Shown here piece by piece: positions 1 through 9,065 of a stretch of 25,772 bases of DNA. The notes below the pieces were generated by a model. That model was not told the DNA's origin. It ran no database searches and saw nothing but the letters and a program-made list of their open reading frames with translations. The translations under genes were made by a program, and so were the position numbers. Numbering within the stretch: position 1 is the first letter of the stretch; each line of letters begins with the position of its first letter. The DNA comes from Plantago elongata (Eukaryota; Streptophyta; Magnoliopsida; Lamiales; Plantaginaceae). The stretch covers positions 1 through 25,772 of the forward strand of contig JAYMSP010002176.1 of NCBI GenBank assembly GCA_036897095.1. The letters run 5' to 3'.

Positions 1-712
1 ATTCTTCGAGCTTGTTAGTTGCAACAGTAAGCTTGGAGAATGGTAGTATGAATGCTTGAGAGAATACTTGCTTGATATGTAAATATGAGAGTAGTTCGTG
101 TGTGTATTTCTCAACTTCTAAGTTGTGATATTTATAGATGAATTTGAGAGTCGTTCGAATAGTATCCCTTAGACCTTCTCAGAATTCAATCCGTTGATAT
201 CTCGAAATGAGTACTTAGAAGTCCCTTTCCCATTTTTCAGAGAGGACTATGCTTTGATCGACTTTTCAGCCGAAGCATTTAATGCACTATACTATTTCTT
301 ATCATGTAGCCTCAACGGACACATGAGCCTTTATGAAAGCTAGCATGTTCCTTGATTCGATGATGTCATATGTTCAGAGACATGTTATGTGCGATATTTA
401 CACTAAACAATATGATTTTTGATCATAGTCTATCTGAGGAGACTAACCCTTATGTCTTCATCAAACTTGTGCAATCTTCAGTCTTCAAATCTTCGATTAA
501 AATCCATTGATAGGATCCTTTTTCATGGCCTTCTCAAAATATATAATTACATTCAGAGACCAAAAAATTCTATTACAAATTTAACTAGACTAACATAGTA
601 AGTGATTTCATCTTTTACAATGTTCAAGTGAACCAAGAGTACTAGTCACCTTTCTGTATTAATGATAAGTCACATTTTGATTGATCAAAACTACTAACAA
701 ATATTCCTAACA
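1..712 (-). mobile_element. Putative LTR (partial), minus orientation
   Basis: Read on the minus strand, this block starts with TGTTAGGAAT at 712, the usual 5'-TG start of an LTR. About 575 bases further on it has a CTATAAATA box (129-137), followed by a CA-rich leader-like stretch running off the window. An A/G-rich section with repeated GAAGA motifs (about 475-505) recalls LTRs of SIRE-type Ty1/copia elements, but that assignment is weak. The LTR end, the element body and any target duplication would lie to the left of the window. No protein-coding content is visible here. It may be a solo LTR or the 5' LTR of an element inserted into the tail of the gypsy element described next. Confidence 0.4.
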
Positions 713-1113
713 TATGTATTTTCTGATGGTCGGGGGTGATTCATCAAAATCTTTTTTTATCTAACCGTAATCGTTCTTCAGTATGTTTTTTGGCTGATAT
801 CTTGTGTTCCAACCTAAGGATGTCAGTGGCTTGGTTGGGCTCATAGCGACCATGTTGGTTTGGAGGCCCAATTTTTTATCCTTTTGTTGCCCAACTGGTC
901 AAGCCCACATCCGAGGAAGTCGAAGAGTCACTTTTTCTTTATAAATTGATCCGATGTTATCTTAACTTAACCATTTTTTGCTGAAGTAGTTTTATCTCAG
1001 AATCGGAGCTTTTTACCTCGGAATTTCCAGGTAATGAACATTCTTCCTTTTCTTGTAATCTTTGCCTTGTTTCTCTATTTTTGAATTCTTTTCCTCGCCC
1101 TTCTCCCCTTAGA
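713..1113 (+). promoter_or_regulatory. Spacer with TATA-like and splice-like signals for antisense frame
   Basis: This stretch has no gene. On the plus strand it has a TATA-like TTTATAAAT near 940-950, then CCAG/GTAATG at about 1028-1037 (donor-like) and a pyrimidine-rich run ending in CCCCTTAG at 1112 (acceptor-like). These would define an 81-bp intron (1032-1112) directly before the ATG at 1114. The arrangement looks like the 5' end of a transcription unit antisense to the retroelement. It rests on motif reading only. Confidence 0.3.
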
Positions 1114-1428
1114 ATGAATGATGCAGCTTGGAAATCCGTGCAAAAAGCTCGATGGGCTCATTATCTCTGAGCCGCTTACAGGGTGAACAAAAATCTCCTC
1201 AGCTTTGAGGAGTACATTGAATCAGTCAGCCACTCTGAGCCTCGGGAGGATGATTATAATCACTACGTGTTATGTGGGTGTGGATACTGGCATCCACCTG
1301 TCTATTCCGGGAAGGGGACTGCTGATGATCCTTTCGATCTCGACCAAGAAGGTGGTCCAGCACTTTGCCCTGGGATCATTCAAATGAGGGTGGATGAAAG
1401 GGCGCGAAAAAGAATTTGCCGACAGTAG
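1114..1428 (+). pseudogene. Antisense extra ORF in the tail of the Tat element (interrupted)
   Basis: The frame opens at ATG 1114, meets TGA at 1168-1170 (codon 19), and then continues open to a stop at 1426-1428. Reading through, it would be about 104 codons. The product is acidic and has VLCGCGYWHPP with two clustered cysteines, and a C-terminal basic stretch RVDERARKRICR. I do not recognise a family. Its position, antisense between the integrase end and the expected 3' LTR, matches where additional antisense ORFs have been described in plant Ty3/gypsy elements. The internal TGA suggests decay, although an unrecognised intron could remove it. It could equally be a chance frame; codon-level conservation in other copies would decide. 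Confidence 0.35.
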
Positions 1429-1590
1429 GAAGAAGCTCAAGCTCGTCCAGGTGGAGCTGAGTCACATGGCTCTAATTGTGTAGCTTAAGTATGTTAGTTT
1501 TTGTACAATTTTCCCTGATGAAATGAAAATCTTTCGGTAGTATCTTTATTTATTCTTTATTTGCTGACTCCTCGTCGATTTTCTCCATAG

Positions 1591-2009
1591 GTTGTTGAGT
1601 CGGGGTTTTATCCCGACTTATCAATGTTTTGAGAATAATTTATCAAAAAGGTAGAATAATCACTAAGGATTTTCTCCTAACGTCGTTGGGTCGGGGGTTT
1701 ATCCCGACTTAATATTGTTTGAGAACAATTGATTAAAAATGTAGAATAATCACTAAGAATTTTCTCCTAACGTCGTTGGGTCGGGGGTTTATCCCGACTT
1801 ATCAATGTTTGAGAGCAATTGATTAAAAATGTAGAATAATCACTAAGAATTTTCTACTAACGTCGTTGGGTCGGGGGTTTATTCCGACTTATCAATGTTT
1901 GAGAACAATTAATTAAAAAGGTAGAATAATCACTAAGAATTTTCTCCTAGTGTCGTTGGTCGAGGGTTTATCCCGGTCTATCAATGTTCGAGAACAATTG
2001 ATTTATACG
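1591..2009. repeat. 90-bp tandem array (about 4.6 copies)
   Basis: Copies begin at 1591, 1681, 1771, 1861 and 1951, an exact 90-bp period. The last copy is cut at about 2009. Each copy opens with GTCGTTGGGTCGGGG, continues TTTATCCCGACTTATCAATG, and ends with AGAATAATCACTAAG followed by TTTTCTCCTAA. Copies 2, 3 and 4 are nearly identical; the first and the partial fifth are more diverged, a gradient typical of arrays that grow in the middle. Tandem repeats downstream of pol are known in plant Tat-type elements and can seed satellite DNA. There are no unique spacers, so it is not a CRISPR-like array. Confidence 0.9.
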
Positions 2010-2296
2010 TTTGAGAACTTATGACCGTATTTATTCGTATTCACATTTCTTGAATTTCAGGCGGTAAATACACTGATTCACACGCGTGGAGAAACTGAAC
2101 AGTTATTTAGGAATAATTATTGTGTCTCTTCAAATTCTTATCATCGGATGCTTTACACGTGGTTAGATCGTGGACATTTTTACCTCCTATAAATATGGAT
2201 GGTAAAAAATGTCATTTTCGCTATCCCTTCTTCTCTTGATTCTAAAATTCCTTTCCTTCTTGTACTAACCGAGCCGTATAAAGTACCAAGGTCGAT
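2010..2296 (+). promoter_or_regulatory. Promoter-like segment: ACGT core and TATA box
   Basis: No gene is visible. On the plus strand an ACACGTGG element (2155-2162, G-box-like ACGT core) stands 25 bases before a good CTATAAATA box (2187-2195), followed by a pyrimidine-rich leader. The order and spacing resemble a plant core promoter running antisense to the retroelement. Function is inferred from motifs only. Confidence 0.3.
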
Positions 2297-2362
2297 GATG
2301 TGACCTTTATCGCCACATTTAGGGGATTTTCCTTCTTTTAAATGTGGCGAGGAGGTCACATC
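2297..2362. repeat. Imperfect inverted repeat (hairpin)
   Basis: The left arm (2297-2321) begins GATGTGACC and ends CGCCACATTTA. The right arm (2339-2362) is its near-perfect reverse complement, with a short mismatch or bulge in the middle. The loop is 17 bases. A transcript from either strand could form a stem of about 24 pairs. It lies in the non-coding tail of the retroelement. Confidence 0.8.
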
Positions 2363-2410
2363 TCGGATATTCGTACTTTTCTCAACAATCGATCGTCTTT
2401 GCAACCCTGC

Positions 2411-2531
2411 TCGGTGTTTTCAACTCTATGTATTTGCACCCACCATCTTTGATTCTATCCTTTTACTTAAGTAGTAACTTAGATGGTGGTGTTTATACAT
2501 TAATTCATTGATTCCGATTGTTTGTTAAGAT
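2411..2531. repeat. Diverged repeat unit A with internal hairpin
   Basis: Unit A aligns by eye with unit B (2584-2706), about 173-175 bases away. Shared blocks include TCGG-GTTTTC, ACCATCT, GTAACTTA, ATGGT and TTCATTGATTCCGA-like sequence. Inside, CACCATCT (2441-2448) pairs with AGATGGTG (2481-2488). The unit is non-coding. Confidence 0.6.
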
Positions 2532-2583
2532 GTTCGTCGATAAAAGTATAGTCCGGACATAATCAACTTTCATGCAATTTTTG

Positions 2584-2706
2584 TCGGAGTTTTCGACTTC
2601 GTGCGTTGGCTCCAACCATCTATGGTCCTAGCCTCTCAATTTTTGGTGGTAACTTATATGGTTGGGTGAATTCACTAGGTTGCTGACTCCGAATTGTCGT
2701 GGAGAT
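2584..2706. repeat. Diverged repeat unit B with internal hairpin
   Basis: This is the partner of unit A. The stem here is CCAACCAT (2612-2619) with ATGGTTGG (2658-2665), at the same relative place as in unit A. One stem position is C:G in A and A:T in B, a compensatory change. The remainder, 2707-2993, shows only a splice-acceptor-like TTCTCGGTGCAG on the plus strand near 2760-2771 and no clear gene. Confidence 0.6.
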
Positions 2707-2993
2707 CTTGAGTGATTCTTTTTTTCTTTTTGTTATCGATACTCAACTAGATATTGCTTTCTCGGTGCAGGTACCCAAGAAGCTAAAGATGAGTTCAAAG
2801 CTCGGTGTTGACAACATAGCTTAGTTGATTTTGTATATTTTAATATGCAGTGATCTTGTCTTTTGTTCTAGAATCTTCTGGTAGGGATGAAACAACACGT
2901 GTACATAAAATGTCGTGTTTTTATTGGCACGAAAGGATAATAATACATGTTACAACTACTATGCATCGATAATAAAAAAGTACATTTTCATCC

Positions 2994-4100
2994 TCAAGCG
3001 TAATGCTTTTGCATATTCCTTGAATTCCAAGTTCGTTGGACCTCTGAGCCATCTAGTCCTTGTAGCTCGTAACTGCCATTTGCACATGCTCGGATGATCT
3101 TGTAAGGACCATCCCAGCTTGGGTCGAACATCTTGGGTTATTTGACACCATCTATCCTCTTGAGGACTAGGTCTCCGACCTGAAAGCTCTTGTATACATG
3201 TGTTTATTGTAAGCCCTAGCCATCACAGATTGATAGTTTAAACATCTTGGGTTATTTGACACCATCTATCCTCTTGAGGACTAGGTCTCCGACCTGAAAG
3301 CTCTTGTATACATGTGTTTATTGTAAGCCCTAGCCATCACAGATTGATAGTTTAAGGTTCTTGCTAGAGCATCACTTCTAAGAGTTTGCAACATGTCGAG
3401 ATCATAGATCCGACTGTGATGATTATCCGAGGGAGAGTATCTACTGGGATCACGATGTCCGAGCCGTATACCAGGCTGAATGGGATTTCTTGAGTTGAGG
3501 TACGTGCAGTTGTTCTATATCCCCAGAGGACTCCGTGTACCCTCTACCCACGACTTTCGGGACTTCGACCTTTTCTGTAGGCTAGATATCATGGTTTGTT
3601 AGTAGCTTCAGTTTGTCCGTTGGCTTGAGGATAGTACACCGAGGAGAACCTCTGCTCTATGTTTAATTCTTCGAATCAAGCCTTTAAGCAGTTTCCCGAG
3701 AATTGGCCCCATTATCTGTTACCATTACTCTAGGTATTCTGAACCTGCATATGATGTTTCTCCAGATGAAAATGATAACATCTTGTTCCTCCACTTTGCC
3801 TGTTGGTTCCGCCTCAAGCCATTTGGAAAATTATCAACACCCACAATGATATGTGTTTTTTGTTCCACTCCCACGGGTAATTTTCCGACGATATCCAAAC
3901 CCCATTGATCGAATGGGCAAGTGACCTTAGATGGTATCATGGGTCGATTTGGTTGGTGCGGGATGTTTGCGTATTTCTACTTGTCACATATGCGAGAGAA
4001 TTTGGCAGAATCTTTCGCCATTGAAGGCCAGAAGTATCATTGTCTTGCCACCTTTTAAGCTAGCGATCGTCCCCCTGAGTTATTCCCACAACAACCTCTG
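2994..4100 (-). pseudogene. Integrase remnant of the Tat element
   Basis: Integrase would insert the element cDNA into the genome. On the minus strand one sees, in different frames, a zinc-finger tail with ICDK, a TAG where a Cys-Gln would be expected, then YANIPHQPN (about 3950-4000). The core follows with FDQWGLDIVG and the central VGVDNF (3940-3830). Then comes LWGYRTTART with PFSLVYGSD (about 3520-3450) and a C-terminal GPYKI motif (about 3090). The pol frame ends at a TGA at 2994-2996. A stop in the zinc finger, frame changes and a 114-bp internal duplication (3127-3354) make it non-functional. Confidence 0.85.
3127..3354. repeat. Perfect 114-bp tandem duplication
   Basis: Unit 1 (3127-3240) and unit 2 (3241-3354) are identical in every base I compared. 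Each begins AACATCTTGGG and ends TTGATAGTTTA. The unit covers the integrase C-terminal segment with FQVGDLVL on the minus strand. A 114-bp unit is 38 codons, so it would keep frame. Perfect identity in a heavily mutated element means either a recent event or an assembly artefact. Confidence 0.95.
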
Positions 4101-4191
4101 TGTACCTCGGCTAGTACAGTTTTTACTTCACTTAATATGAGGCAACGTAACAGGGTCCCATTGAATGATCGTTTGTAGAGGTAAGAGCCGA

Positions 4192-4926
4192 TCATAGTGT
4201 AACGTGTAGCTCAAATTTCAATTTTCTTGCCTCGATTTTATCAACCGAGATGATACTCCGAGTTAGATAATCCAATAGGCTCTGTCTCCAATCTTCTCCT
4301 TGGTCTAGCACCAGTATGACATGCTTAATGGCTTCCTTAGAGATAGAAGGTAATCTCGAAGTCATCAATACCATAGTTCTTGTGCCAATGGTTCCTGATG
4401 CCGAGGCCAATTTTAATGAAGTATCGGCTCGCTCATTTTGGCTGCGCGAAGTTCTACTTAAAGTGAATTCTGAGAAGGATTTGACCGACTCTCGTAGTAT
4501 CTCCATGTATTTAATCATTGCGTGCCCCTTGGTTTGGAATTCTCCCGATAATTGTGCCTCTACTAGTTGAGAGTCGGTATATGCATGCATTTTCTTAGCC
4601 AATACTGGCTTGGCTAATTTCAACCCAATTAGCAATGCTTCGTACTCCGTCTCATTATTTGCAACGCTGAAATCAAGTTAAACATCGTATTCAAGCTCTG
4701 CTCCTTCGGGACTAAGAAGCAATAATCCAACTTCGCTGGTGCTGTGGCTGAAGGATCTATCTACATAGAGCTTCCAAGCATCATCTCCGACATGTACAGT
4801 CCCCGAAGGAGGAACTCCTACCGGTGGCGATGGTAGGTCGATGATTTCTAAAGGCTGGGTTACGCATATTTCTGAGGCAGTTCTTACTTTTGGGCCGACA
4901 AGTGTTTGCTTGGACGAACATGCCAC
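4192..4926 (-). pseudogene. Second (Tat-specific) RNase H remnant
   Basis: This domain would degrade the RNA strand of the RNA:DNA hybrid during reverse transcription. On the minus strand WKLYVDRS (about 4780) carries the first catalytic Asp. ETEYEA (about 4645-4630) carries the Glu, YTDSQLV (about 4575) the next Asp, and NERAD (about 4430) the last Asp. The usual VDGS is VDRS here. A stop after LEYDV (4678) separates the first part from the rest, so the domain is split between two pieces. It is distinct from the RT-linked RNase H at 5115-5327, and the dual arrangement is the hallmark of Tat elements. Confidence 0.8.
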
Positions 4927-5114
4927 ATGGAGTGTTGACTCAGGGCTTTCTTATCAGGTTTCGCTTGTATCTCACGGAGGGTAGGAAGCCAAGAAGCCAG
5001 CCAAGACTTGAGCCTTCTTGGTTGTCGGTGCCTGGTATTCAATATTCAGATCTCCCAATTGAATTGCCCATTTAGCCAGCCGGCCAGATTTTTCCGGCTT
5101 ACCCAAGATTTGTT

Positions 5115-5327
5115 TTAATGGCTGATTATTTCATATGAGATGAAATAAGGCCGAATACGCATCATAGCATTAACCACACACAAAGCATATTTTTCTATCT
5201 CAAAATAATTCTTCTTGGCCAAGGTCAGAGTCTTACTCATATAGTAAACCGGCATATGTATGTCCATGAGTATTCTGACCATGACCGAGCTAACAGCCTC
5301 GAGACAGACCGCGAGGTAACGGTACAA
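5115..5327 (-). pseudogene. RT-linked RNase H remnant
   Basis: The minus-strand frame reads YRYLAVCLEAVSSVMVR, then PVYYMSKTL, YFEIEKYAL and RPYF, the expected order of the RNase H domain fused to gypsy RT. The usual YLAVS is YLAVC here. It follows the RT thumb region in another frame and ends at a stop at 5115. It is recognisable but decayed. Confidence 0.8.
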
Positions 5328-5339
5328 GGGTTCGCCTGG

Positions 5340-6086
5340 TTCTGGTAGGCTAACTATGGTGGATTAACCAGAAACTCCTTCAGTTGTTCAAAGGCTTCTA
5401 CACAGGCGTTAGTCCATTCGAAGTTCTCTATTTTTCACAAGGCTTTTAAGAAAGGCAAGTTGTTCTCGGTTGATCGGGATATGAATCTTCCTAGAGAAAT
5501 AACTTTCCCGACCAACTTTTGTACTTCATTCAAGTTTCTGGGTTGTGGTAGATCCATTATAGCCTTAATCTTGTCATGATTTGCTTATATTCCACGCTCT
5601 GTTACCAGGTATCCCAAAAACTTTCCACATTTGACTCTGAAAGTACATGTCTCTGGATTAAGCTTCATTCCATATTATCGGAGTTTGGAGAAACAATCCG
5701 ACAAATGGGCAACATGAAGAATTTCTTCCTTGCTTTTCACCAACATGTCGTCCACATATGCCTCCATGGTTTTTTTTAATCTCTTCTTTGAACATGTGGT
5801 TAACCAGTCGTTGGTATGTTGCTCCTGCGTTTCGTAATCCAAACGGCATAACCTTGAAGCAGTATACTCCTCCGATAGTAACAAAGGCGGTCTTGATTAC
5901 GTCTTCCTTCGCCATTTTGATCTGGTAGACCCTGGAAAGCATCCATAAAGCTGAGTAGAGCGCCGTCGAATCAACTAGGGTGTCGATCCGAGGTAAAGGA
6001 TAAGGATCCGTTGGACAAAATTTATTGAGGGTGGTAAAGTCGTTGCACATCCTCCATTTTCCAGGTGACTTTTGGACCATCACCAC
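5340..6086 (-). pseudogene. Reverse transcriptase remnant
   Basis: The RT polymerase domain is on the minus strand. The frame from 6086 reads GKWRMCNDFTTLNKFCP, PYPLPRIDTLVDST and later MPFGLRNAGATYQR, all conserved gypsy RT blocks. The catalytic block SFMDAF (about 5950) lies in a different frame from its flanks. The YVDDM block (about 5750) is shifted again after an eight-T run (5770-5777, plus strand). At least two frameshifts therefore separate the catalytic aspartates. The thumb region continues to about 5340 with further disruption. Confidence 0.85.
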
Positions 6087-6211
6087 ATTGTAGAGCCACT
6101 ATGAGTAATGAACTTCTCGGATGTGATCAGCCTTAAGTAGGCGCTCCACATCTCCTGCAATGATCTTATCCTGTTCCAGTCCATGATCCCTTTTGTTCCG
6201 TCGGATTGGCC

Positions 6212-6913
6212 TTATGCTCGGATCCACGTGGAGGTGACCGCGGGATCTATTCCAGTTAGATCCTCGGTACCCCATGCAAACATATCCAAGTTGTCTTTCA
6301 GGAACTTGATCAGTTTACGCTCGAATTCTTCCGTCATTCCCGTACCTATTCGAGTGATCTTGCTTGCATCCCCGACAACCAACTGCACTTCCTTGGTCTC
6401 ACAATTCGGTTTTATTCGATTTTCCCCCAAGAACGTTTTCTTCGGAGTCAATCCAGCTAGAGGGTTGGGAACGACCTTATATTCTTGGATGCTGCCCACG
6501 GTGGTAGTGATGGGGAAACATATTCTCTTCATTCCTCGGATAGGTGCTACATCTTGGTTAGAGTACGCATTATAGTGAGGTCGGGACATTCTTTTCGCTG
6601 AGAGGGTATAGCACTCCCATGCGTCTCTTTTGTTTCCTTCGATCACACCTATCCCTGCTGGAGTCGGGAATTTCATCTTTAGATGGAAGGTCGATGGTAT
6701 GGCTCTAAAGCCATTGATTCCCGGTCTTCCGAAGATGATGGTGTAATCAAAAATGGCATCGACCACCATGTACAATACTTGTTGAGTGACTCGGTAGGGA
6801 TGTTGGCGAATTGAGACAACCAGATAGAGGCATCCCAAGGGCCGTACCTCGGCTCCTCCGAATCCTTGCAAGCTGGTGGTGACGCTTCGAAGTCCTACAA
6901 GCTTGAGTTTCAT
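6212..6913 (-). pseudogene. Protease-RT linker region of Tat pol
   Basis: This 233-codon frame on the minus strand has the segment order of Tat pol: LQGFGGAEVRPLG, FDYTIIFGRPGING, STFHLKMKFPTPAGIG, DAWECY, then FLKDNLDMFAWGTEDLTGID just before RT. It joins the protease upstream, where a stop at 6926 breaks the continuity, and ends at a stop at 6212 before the RT finger blocks. It is the longest surviving open stretch of the element. Confidence 0.8.
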
Positions 6914-6925
6914 CTAATCTAGAGT

Positions 6926-7399
6926 TTATGTAAAGATGATGTTGGGAGAACTTCCGGTATCAATCAATATCTTGTCCACGGTGTAATTGGAAATATCCAT
7001 TGATACCACCAGTGGTACGTCTGGATTGTTTACCACTCCTTGACCGACGCAGGGCGGTGGGGCTTCCGATTCTTCAAAGGAAATGTTGCTAAATCTGTTC
7101 TCGATTTGAGTGATGAGGTTTTCATCCGACCGTTTGAGATTTCGAGCCATCACTTCCCGAGCTTTCCTACTGTCTCCTCCAGCCGGACCTCCAGTGATGG
7201 CACATATCATTCCCTTACTCGGAGCATTATCATAATCTTCATGCCCGAGATCATCTCGATCATTTTTGCCACGGAAATTCTTCTCATGTCGGTCATAATG
7301 TCCTCTCTCACGGGATTGATGCTTAGGTTGTTCCTTACTGCGGGAATGATCGTAATCACACCGCATGATATAATCCTTTAGGTACCCCATTTCAATCAA
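6926..7399 (-). pseudogene. Gag end and aspartic protease remnant
   Basis: The first two thirds are polar and rich in Arg, Asp and His (SRERGHYDRHEKN), as in the gag-protease spacer. Then come ICAITGGPAGGDSRKAR, a phrase typical of plant Tat gag-pol, and the protease core VVSMDISNYTVDKILIDTGS, where DTG is the catalytic triad. The frame ends shortly after SSPNIIF with a stop at 6926-6928. A full protease would go on with a flap and a second conserved Gly-rich segment; these now lie in the next frame piece. Confidence 0.8.
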
Positions 7400-7635
7400 C
7401 CTTTCAATCTCGTTCTTTATCCACGCAATCTTCAGTATGATGCCTATATTGTTTGTGAAATTGATAGTACTGATTTGAATTCTTCAACTGTCGGCTTTCA
7501 TTAAACCTCTTAGGCCATTGGATACCATAGTTCTTGTTCTCGATGGTCGGCAACACATCAGTACTCGGAACATTCAAAACAAAATAATTTGCATATCTTT
7601 TTGTCTGACGCCGAGATTATAGGCCTCAAAAAGGT

Positions 7636-9030
7636 TCATTGTTCCTTTTTTTCCATCTTCTGTGGGGGTTGACCTTTGGTGTCATTCCGGTCATTCCTAT
7701 CCCTATTCTCCCCAGTTTGGGTCGGATAGTGCTTGCGTTGTTCTTCCCCGGTCATAAATCCTTCCACTGCATCATCCAACATTCTATCACTTCTGGCGCT
7801 TCCTTCCGAGATAAGGGATCTCAAGGCTTCATGCTTCGTGTTGGAATACACATACCCCAAATTTTCTTTCAGGGTATGACTCTCAACAAGCACGACGGCC
7901 TCGTTGAATCTAGTCATGAAGGTTCTCTAGGGCTCATTGTTTCTCTGAATGACATTTGCCAAGTAAGTGATGGGCTTTTTCTTGGTTCGATAGTCCTCAA
8001 AATTTCTCACAAAGCTAGTTATCAGTTGGTCGTAGGAACTAATAGATCCAGGTAGTAGTCCTAACCACCAATCATAACCTTTTCATGAAATGTTCCAGGA
8101 AATGTTTGTGCATAGGTATGCTTGCTGAAACCATGTCCCGACACCGCGCTTTCATATCGAACCTGATGTCCGACAGGACATGTCGTTCCATCATATTTAC
8201 CGAGATTGAGGGGAACGACCCTATTGTCGGAAAGCAACGATTTGCAGATAGAGAAAGTCAAATGACTAGGATTTACACTAGTGGTATCTCCAAAATTCAC
8301 AATTTCACTTGCCATTATCAACTTTTGCAAGTTCTCCTGTTTAATGGCAAGGGCTCTTTGTTGGATGGAAATCTCTTCCCTTGCCAGGGGTCGAGGTGGA
8401 GGCTCAACTTCCTAACAATAATCTTCATCAGTTATGTCTTGGGGAATCCGAGTTGTGGTTCGACTGGGTCCTAGTGCGTGATTGCCCGGATTATACCGAC
8501 TCCTTTTCATTTGAGGTTCCTCTGAACCTTCACGCCACTCGAAATGGGCCATACGGCTCTTCTCGTTCAACAAGTCCCTCAGGCCGGGAAGAGGTTTTTG
8601 TGCACCTTGGATTCTTCTTCTTCGTACGACACCTCCCGATTCTCTGTTCATTGGAAATGAGACTCGGATTGTGCCTCACCTTGGTTAGTGAGTGTCTTTC
8701 TGGGTTTGTTTTCAATGCAGTGTTCTAACTGCTTGATTGCTCCAGTGAAGCCTGGAGGCTTGTGGTATTCGTGCTCATCGGAGACTTATTGACTTTTCTT
8801 GTATCCCGTGGCGTGAGTTTTAGGCGTTGACTTGTCTTTGGAGCATCCTTGCCAAGGTCGGCAAGATGTTCCTCAGAGGATGATGGTGTTGAGGGGTGGT
8901 CATTATTTATGGTCGGTTTTGCTGTTAAGGTGGCTTTTGATGCTTGGTTAATTGTTTCGGCTTGATTCTGATCCTTAGGTGTCGGGGCGGCACCAGAGAT
9001 GGTTACCCATTTGGAAGCTCGGGGTGGCAT
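7636..9030 (-). pseudogene. Gag remnant
   Basis: A likely start is the ATG opening MPPRASKW at 9030, about 35 bases inside the LTR end. The frame is broken at 8725. Later pieces read LRDLLNE (about 8590) and VPLNLGKYDGTTCP (about 8220), which is the retrotrans_gag entry block. Next come LLPGSISSYDQLITSF (about 8050) and, after a TAG at about 7936, MTRFNEAVVLVES at 7917. These are the conserved capsid blocks of plant gypsy gag, spread over at least three frames. Gag would build the particle; this copy cannot. Confidence 0.8.
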
Positions 9031-9043
9031 GCTTTTCTGTACC

Positions 9044-9064
9044 GTTTCCACATATGACACCAAT
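9044..9064 (-). other. Primer-binding-like site next to LTR end
   Basis: On the minus strand the sequence leaving the LTR (ending CCCATAACA) is followed after two bases by TTGGTGTCATATGTGGAAAC. This resembles the TTGGCGCCGTCTGTGGGAAC found after the 5' LTR of many plant gypsy elements, with mostly C-to-T or G-to-A differences. That likeness is from memory, so the matching tRNA should be confirmed. Confidence 0.5.
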
Positions 9065-9065
9065 A

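Noticed and set aside
1031..1054. Possible 3' LTR start of the Tat element (purine-rich tract then TGTTCATTACC on the minus strand near 1041)
   Set aside because: The sequence that follows does not match the 9066-9500 LTR, and no copy of TGTTCATTACC was found near the 5' LTR.
1591..2009. CRISPR-like array
   Set aside because: The 90-bp units are contiguous without unique spacers, in a plant genome; this is a tandem repeat.
2180..2404. 74-codon minus-strand frame
   Set aside because: It is formed largely by the hairpin arms and the promoter-like segment and is not protein-like.
6183..8728. Several plus-strand frames of 80-138 codons opposite gag and pol
   Set aside because: They are shadows of the minus-strand retroelement reading frames, with no protein-like motifs of their own.
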